Assembly (NCBI GenBank): GCA_945872035.1
Contig: CAMBYA010000009.1
Location: 1-17,888, forward strand
Reading direction: 5' to 3'
DNA: 17,888 bases
Source of the DNA: Rhizobium sp. Q54
GTDB taxonomy: Bacteria; Pseudomonadota; Alphaproteobacteria; SMXS01
Made by a program: the position numbers and the translations under genes. Below the pieces are notes generated by a model that was not told where the DNA came from, ran no database searches, and saw only the letters and a program-made list of their open reading frames with translations. Below, in pieces: positions 14,916 to 17,888 of this stretch (positions are counted from its first letter, which is position 1; every line of letters starts with the position of its first letter).

Positions 14916-16070
14916 ATGCGCCGGTTCGGCGGAACGCTGCTGCTGATGATCGCGATGGTGACGGTGTCGGCCAATCTCCGGCCGGCGATCAGTTCCGTGC
15001 CACCGCTCCTGGATACGATCCGTGCAGCCCTTGGCCTGAGCCACGCGGCCGCCGGCCTCATCACTACCATTCCCGTGTTGCTGATGGGTGTCGTGCCCGC
15101 CTTCGCCGCATTGCTGGCGGCGCGCCAGGGCAGCGAGCGCCTCGTTCTGGCCGCGGTGCTGCTGGTCGGCGTGGGCACGCTCGCGCGCCTGGTGGAGGCG
15201 CCGGCCTTCATCTACCTGTCCTCGGCCCTGTGCGGCATCGGCATCGCCGCCGCCCAGACCCTGCTGCCCGAGATCGCCAAGCGCCGGTTCGGCGAGTCCG
15301 CCGCCCTGGTGATGGCGATACAGGCCTGCGCCATGACGGCCGGCGCCGGCCTCGCGGCGGTGCTGACGCCCGGCCTTTCAGCGTCGTGGTCGGTGGCGCT
15401 CGCCTGGTGGGCGGCGCCGGCCTTTGCCGGCGCGGCTTTGTGGGTTGTCGTGGTCGGTGTGCCCAAGGGATCTGGCGACGGGACCGGGCCTCGGTTCGGG
15501 TTTCCCATGCGCAGCATGACGGCGTGGCGCATCACCCTGTTTTCCGCCCTCTCATCGGCCCTGTTCTACACCACGCTGACCTGGATTCCGCCGACCTACG
15601 CCGAGGCCGGCTGGTCGAGCGGCGAGACCGGCGGCCTGCTGCTGGTCCTGTCCGTGGCCGGCATGGCGGCTTCCCTTGCTTTGACCTGGTTCGCCCGCCA
15701 CGCCGGCGACCGCCGCACGCTGCTCGTCGGTTCGGTGGCACTGGGCGCCATCGGTTGCGCCGGCCTCGCGGTCGCGCCGCTTGCCGCGCCCTGGGCCTGG
15801 ATGGTGTGCGTCGGGCTTTCGACCGGCGCCATGTTCCCGCTGTCGCTGATGCTGCCGGTGGATTACGAGGACCGGCCCGATGCGCTGCGCCGCCTGTCGG
15901 CCATGAGCCTGACCGGCGGCTATGTGCTGGCGGCGGCGGGTCCCGTGGTGTTCGGCTGGCTGCGCGAGGGCACCGGTACCTATGCGGTGTCCTACCTGAT
16001 CCTGGCGGGCGCGGCGGTTGCCGCGAGTCTCATGTCCCTGGGCTTCCGGCCGCGCAGCCGCGTTTTATGA
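14916..16070 (+). CDS. MFS transporter, CynX/NimT type
   Basis: This 384-residue inner-membrane protein is a major facilitator superfamily member of the CynX/NimT (cyanate permease-like) group. The diagnostic N-terminal block ANLRPAISSVPPLLDTI is at residues 19-35; about 12 hydrophobic helices follow in two halves, split by a short basic loop near residues 185-205 (PKGSGDGTGPRFGFPMRS), with WIPPTYAEAGWSSGETGGLL and a mid C-half FPLSLMLPVDY. ATG 14916 is chosen as homologues start close to NLRP; a TTG at 14910 is an alternative and GGGG at 14903-14906 is the only purine run upstream. It lies 70 bases after the small membrane protein on the same strand, so it may share transcription with the beta-oxidation genes. 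CynX-like proteins carry varied substrates, so cyanate is not implied. Confidence 0.88.
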   Translation: MRRFGGTLLLMIAMVTVSANLRPAISSVPPLLDTIRAALGLSHAAAGLITTIPVLLMGVVPAFAALLAARQGSERLVLAAVLLVGVGTLARLVEAPAFIYLSSALCGIGIAAAQTLLPEIAKRRFGESAALVMAIQACAMTAGAGLAAVLTPGLSASWSVALAWWAAPAFAGAALWVVVVGVPKGSGDGTGPRFGFPMRSMTAWRITLFSALSSALFYTTLTWIPPTYAEAGWSSGETGGLLLVLSVAGMAASLALTWFARHAGDRRTLLVGSVALGAIGCAGLAVAPLAAPWAWMVCVGLSTGAMFPLSLMLPVDYEDRPDALRRLSAMSLTGGYVLAAAGPVVFGWLREGTGTYAVSYLILAGAAVAASLMSLGFRPRSRVL

Positions 16071-16140
16071 CGAGCGTCTTGTAAAAGCCCGTTCGCCTGT
16101 CCAGACTACGTCCTCCACGAGTCGGAAATGGGGACGGACC

Positions 16141-17769
16141 ATGAAGGACTATGATGTTGTCGTGCTCGGCACGGGCGCGGCGGGCTTTACGGCGGCCATC
16201 GCCGCCCATGAACAGGGCGCGCGGGTCGCGATCTTCGAGAAATGGGACAAGGTCGGCGGCACCTCCGCGTGGTCGGGCGGCCAGGTCTGGGTGCCCAACA
16301 ACCGGCAGATGGCCGAACTTGGCAAGGCCGACAGCTTCGATGACGCCGTCACCTATCTGATGTCGATGTCCAACGGCCTGATCGAACGCGAGATGGCCGA
16401 GGCGTTCGTCGCCGCTGGCCCGAAGATGGTCGAGTTCATCGAGGGCGCATCGCCGGTGAAGTTCCAGTGCGTGCCCGATTTCCCCGACTATCACCCGGAA
16501 CAGCCCGGCGGCAAGCCGGGCGGCGGCCGCACACTCGAGTGTCCGCCGTTCTCGTTCTACGAGCTGGGCGACTGGCGCGACAAGGTCACCATCTCGCCCT
16601 ATTGGCCCAACATGCACGTGACCGTGGGCGAGACCACGCTGTGCCAGGCGATCCCGCAGGACCTGCCCGAGGACGTGAAGAAAAGCCGCAAGGAGAACGA
16701 CGAGCGCGGCCTGGGCCAGGCGCTGATCGCCCGGCTGCTGCGCGGCTGCCTCGACCGCGGCATCGAACCCCAGGTGAACTGCCGCGCGGTCGAGCTGGTG
16801 ATGAAGGACGGCGGCGTCGCCGGCCTGATACTGGAAGGGCCGGACGGCCGCTTCGAGGTGTCGACCCGCAATGTGGTGCTCGCGACCGGCGGCTTCGACT
16901 GGAACGAGGACTTCAAGACCGCGTTCCTGCGCGGCCCTCTCGACACCAGCGTGGCGGTGCCGACCAACACCGGCGACGGGCTGAAGATGGCCATGAAGGT
17001 CGGCGCCTCGCTCGGCAACATGCGCGAGGCGTGGTGGATGCCGGTGGTCGAGGGACCGGTCAACTCGGCGGGCAAGGCCCTGTTCACCTCCGAGCGCACT
17101 TTGCCCGGCTCGATCATGGTCAACAGTCAGGGCAAGCGCTTCACCAACGAGGCGGCCAACTACAACGCCTTCGGCGCGGCGTTCCACGAGCAGGATTCGA
17201 CCAGCTGCTCCTACGTCAACCGGCCGGCCTGGGTGCTGTTCAACCAGAACTTCTACGACAAGTGGGGCTTTGCACAGGGCCGCGGCTCGACCCCGGTCGG
17301 TGGACGCGCGCCGGACTGGATCACCTCGGGCGAGACGCTGGACGAGCTGGCGGCAAAGCTGGGGATTCCCGAAGGCGCGCTCGGCGCCACCGTCGAGCGC
17401 TGGAACGCCAACGTGGCCAAGGGCTCGGATCCGGACTTCCGGCGCGGCGAAAGCTGGTACGATCGCTGGTGGGGCGATCCCTGGAACAAGGGCAAGCCGG
17501 AAGCCACGCTCGGCCCCATCGAGGGCGGCCCTTACTATGCCGTCGAGGTCAAGAGCGGCGCCATCGGCACCAAGGGCGGCCCGAAGACCGATACGGTCGC
17601 CCGGGTACTCGACCTGGACAAGAAGCCGATCCCCGGGCTCTATGCCGCCGGCAACGTCATGGCGTCGCCGATGGGGATGACCTATGGCGGGGGCGGCGGC
17701 ACGCTGGGCCCGGGCATGGTGTTCGGCTGGCTGGCGGGGATGGACGCGGGGATGCGGAAGAATGCTTGA
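16141..17769 (+). CDS. FAD-dependent dehydrogenase, 3-ketosteroid delta1-dehydrogenase / fumarate reductase superfamily
   Basis: This 542-residue flavoprotein belongs to the FAD-binding superfamily that includes 3-ketosteroid delta1-dehydrogenase (KstD) and soluble fumarate reductases. The Rossmann motif VLGTGAAGFTAA is at residues 8-19, followed by GGTSAWSGGQVWVPNN (39-54), the hallmark of the KstD branch. FAD contacts continue with NVVLATGGFDWN, and the C-terminal PGLYAAGNVMASPMGMTYGG holds Tyr515 in TYGGGGGTLGPG, matching the KstD active-site Tyr/Gly pair near its C-terminus. No signal peptide is seen. GGGGA at 16130-16134, six bases before the ATG, sets the start. It sits 70 bases after the CynX-like transporter. 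It could desaturate a steroid A ring or act on another cyclic ketone or acid; no kst, hsa or mce genes are in the window to decide. Confidence 0.9.
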   Translation: MKDYDVVVLGTGAAGFTAAIAAHEQGARVAIFEKWDKVGGTSAWSGGQVWVPNNRQMAELGKADSFDDAVTYLMSMSNGLIEREMAEAFVAAGPKMVEFIEGASPVKFQCVPDFPDYHPEQPGGKPGGGRTLECPPFSFYELGDWRDKVTISPYWPNMHVTVGETTLCQAIPQDLPEDVKKSRKENDERGLGQALIARLLRGCLDRGIEPQVNCRAVELVMKDGGVAGLILEGPDGRFEVSTRNVVLATGGFDWNEDFKTAFLRGPLDTSVAVPTNTGDGLKMAMKVGASLGNMREAWWMPVVEGPVNSAGKALFTSERTLPGSIMVNSQGKRFTNEAANYNAFGAAFHEQDSTSCSYVNRPAWVLFNQNFYDKWGFAQGRGSTPVGGRAPDWITSGETLDELAAKLGIPEGALGATVERWNANVAKGSDPDFRRGESWYDRWWGDPWNKGKPEATLGPIEGGPYYAVEVKSGAIGTKGGPKTDTVARVLDLDKKPIPGLYAAGNVMASPMGMTYGGGGGTLGPGMVFGWLAGMDAGMRKNA

Positions 17770-17782
17770 TCCCATCTGATTG

Positions 17783-17808
17783 TCATCCCGGCGAAAGCCG
17801 GGACCCAG
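17783..17808. repeat. REP-like alphaproteobacterial stem-loop repeat
   Basis: GTCATCCCGGC-GAAA-GCCGGGACCCAG, with CCCGGC (17787-17792) and GCCGGG (17797-17802) pairing around a GAAA tetraloop, 13 bases after the flavoprotein stop. Very similar short stem-loops (GTCATCCC.GCGAA.GC.GGGACCC) are spread between genes of many alphaproteobacteria. Only one copy was noticed here. Confidence 0.7.
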
Positions 17809-17818
17809 AGGATCGTAA

Positions 17819-17846
17819 GGCGAAGTCCTGTCCAAAGGGCTTCGCC
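17819..17846 (+). terminator. Second hairpin after the flavoprotein gene
   Basis: GGCGAAGTCC (17819-17828) pairs with GGGCTTCGCC (17837-17846), ten pairs with one G-U, around an eight-base loop. No proper T run follows, only a T-rich patch near 17862-17870. It may be a weak terminator or part of the same intergenic repeat. Confidence 0.45.
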
Positions 17847-17888
17847 CGATACTCTAGCCTGTCTTATTCATGAGGCGGTTGGCCCGGG

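Noticed and set aside
16030..17835. 601-codon reverse-strand frame opposite the flavoprotein
   Set aside because: It mirrors the GC-rich third codon positions of the real gene; composition is Arg/Ala/Gly/His-rich with no recognisable motif.

Overview
This window is a piece of a GC-rich bacterial chromosome, most likely from an alphaproteobacterium. The reasons are strong G/C preference at third codon positions, a two-gene egtB-egtD ergothioneine operon without egtA or egtC next to it, and a short GTCATCCCGGC/GCCGGGAC stem-loop repeat of a type common between alphaproteobacterial genes. Genus cannot be judged from the sequence. No rRNA, tRNA, CRISPR array, insertion sequence or phage gene was seen.

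Layout. (1) At 1-1328 is the 5'-truncated alpha subunit of a Rieske non-haem iron ring-hydroxylating oxygenase, with no reductase or ferredoxin gene downstream. (2) At 1329-3806 are a small protein of unknown function, a reverse-strand N-formylglutamate amidohydrolase family gene, a 3' remnant of a methionine aminopeptidase gene, and a UPF0114/YqhA membrane protein. (3) At 3807-6803 an MHS-type MFS transporter with a large two-cysteine extramembrane insertion lies tail to tail with an APC-family amino acid permease. (4) At 6804-7926 is a decayed stretch: a possible catalase C-terminal remnant, a small two-helix membrane protein, and a broken mgtC/sapB gene with a frameshift and no N-terminus. 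(5) At 7927-11044 are an exported Cu/Zn superoxide dismutase with a strong hairpin after it, and the convergent egtB-egtD operon. (6) At 11092-16070 are a thiolase, a FadJ-type hydratase/dehydrogenase, a small membrane protein coupled to it by an ATGA overlap, and a CynX-like MFS transporter. (7) At 16141-17769 is a flavoprotein of the 3-ketosteroid dehydrogenase/fumarate reductase superfamily, followed by a REP-like hairpin and a second hairpin.

How the genes work together. SodC, EgtB and EgtD, plus the possible catalase remnant, give the middle an oxidative-stress theme. The thiolase and FadJ homologue together cover the last three steps of beta-oxidation (hydration, dehydrogenation, thiolysis). 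With a KstD-like flavoprotein and a Rieske oxygenase at the two ends, this fits an organism that breaks down lipids, sterols or aromatics, but no substrate can be read from the sequence. Most genes are recognisable members of known families. The less ordinary points are three gene remnants that each keep only the 3' end, the insertion in the MHS transporter, the thiolase gene without a good start codon, and the small membrane protein tied to fadJ. I did not find a clear new multi-gene system.
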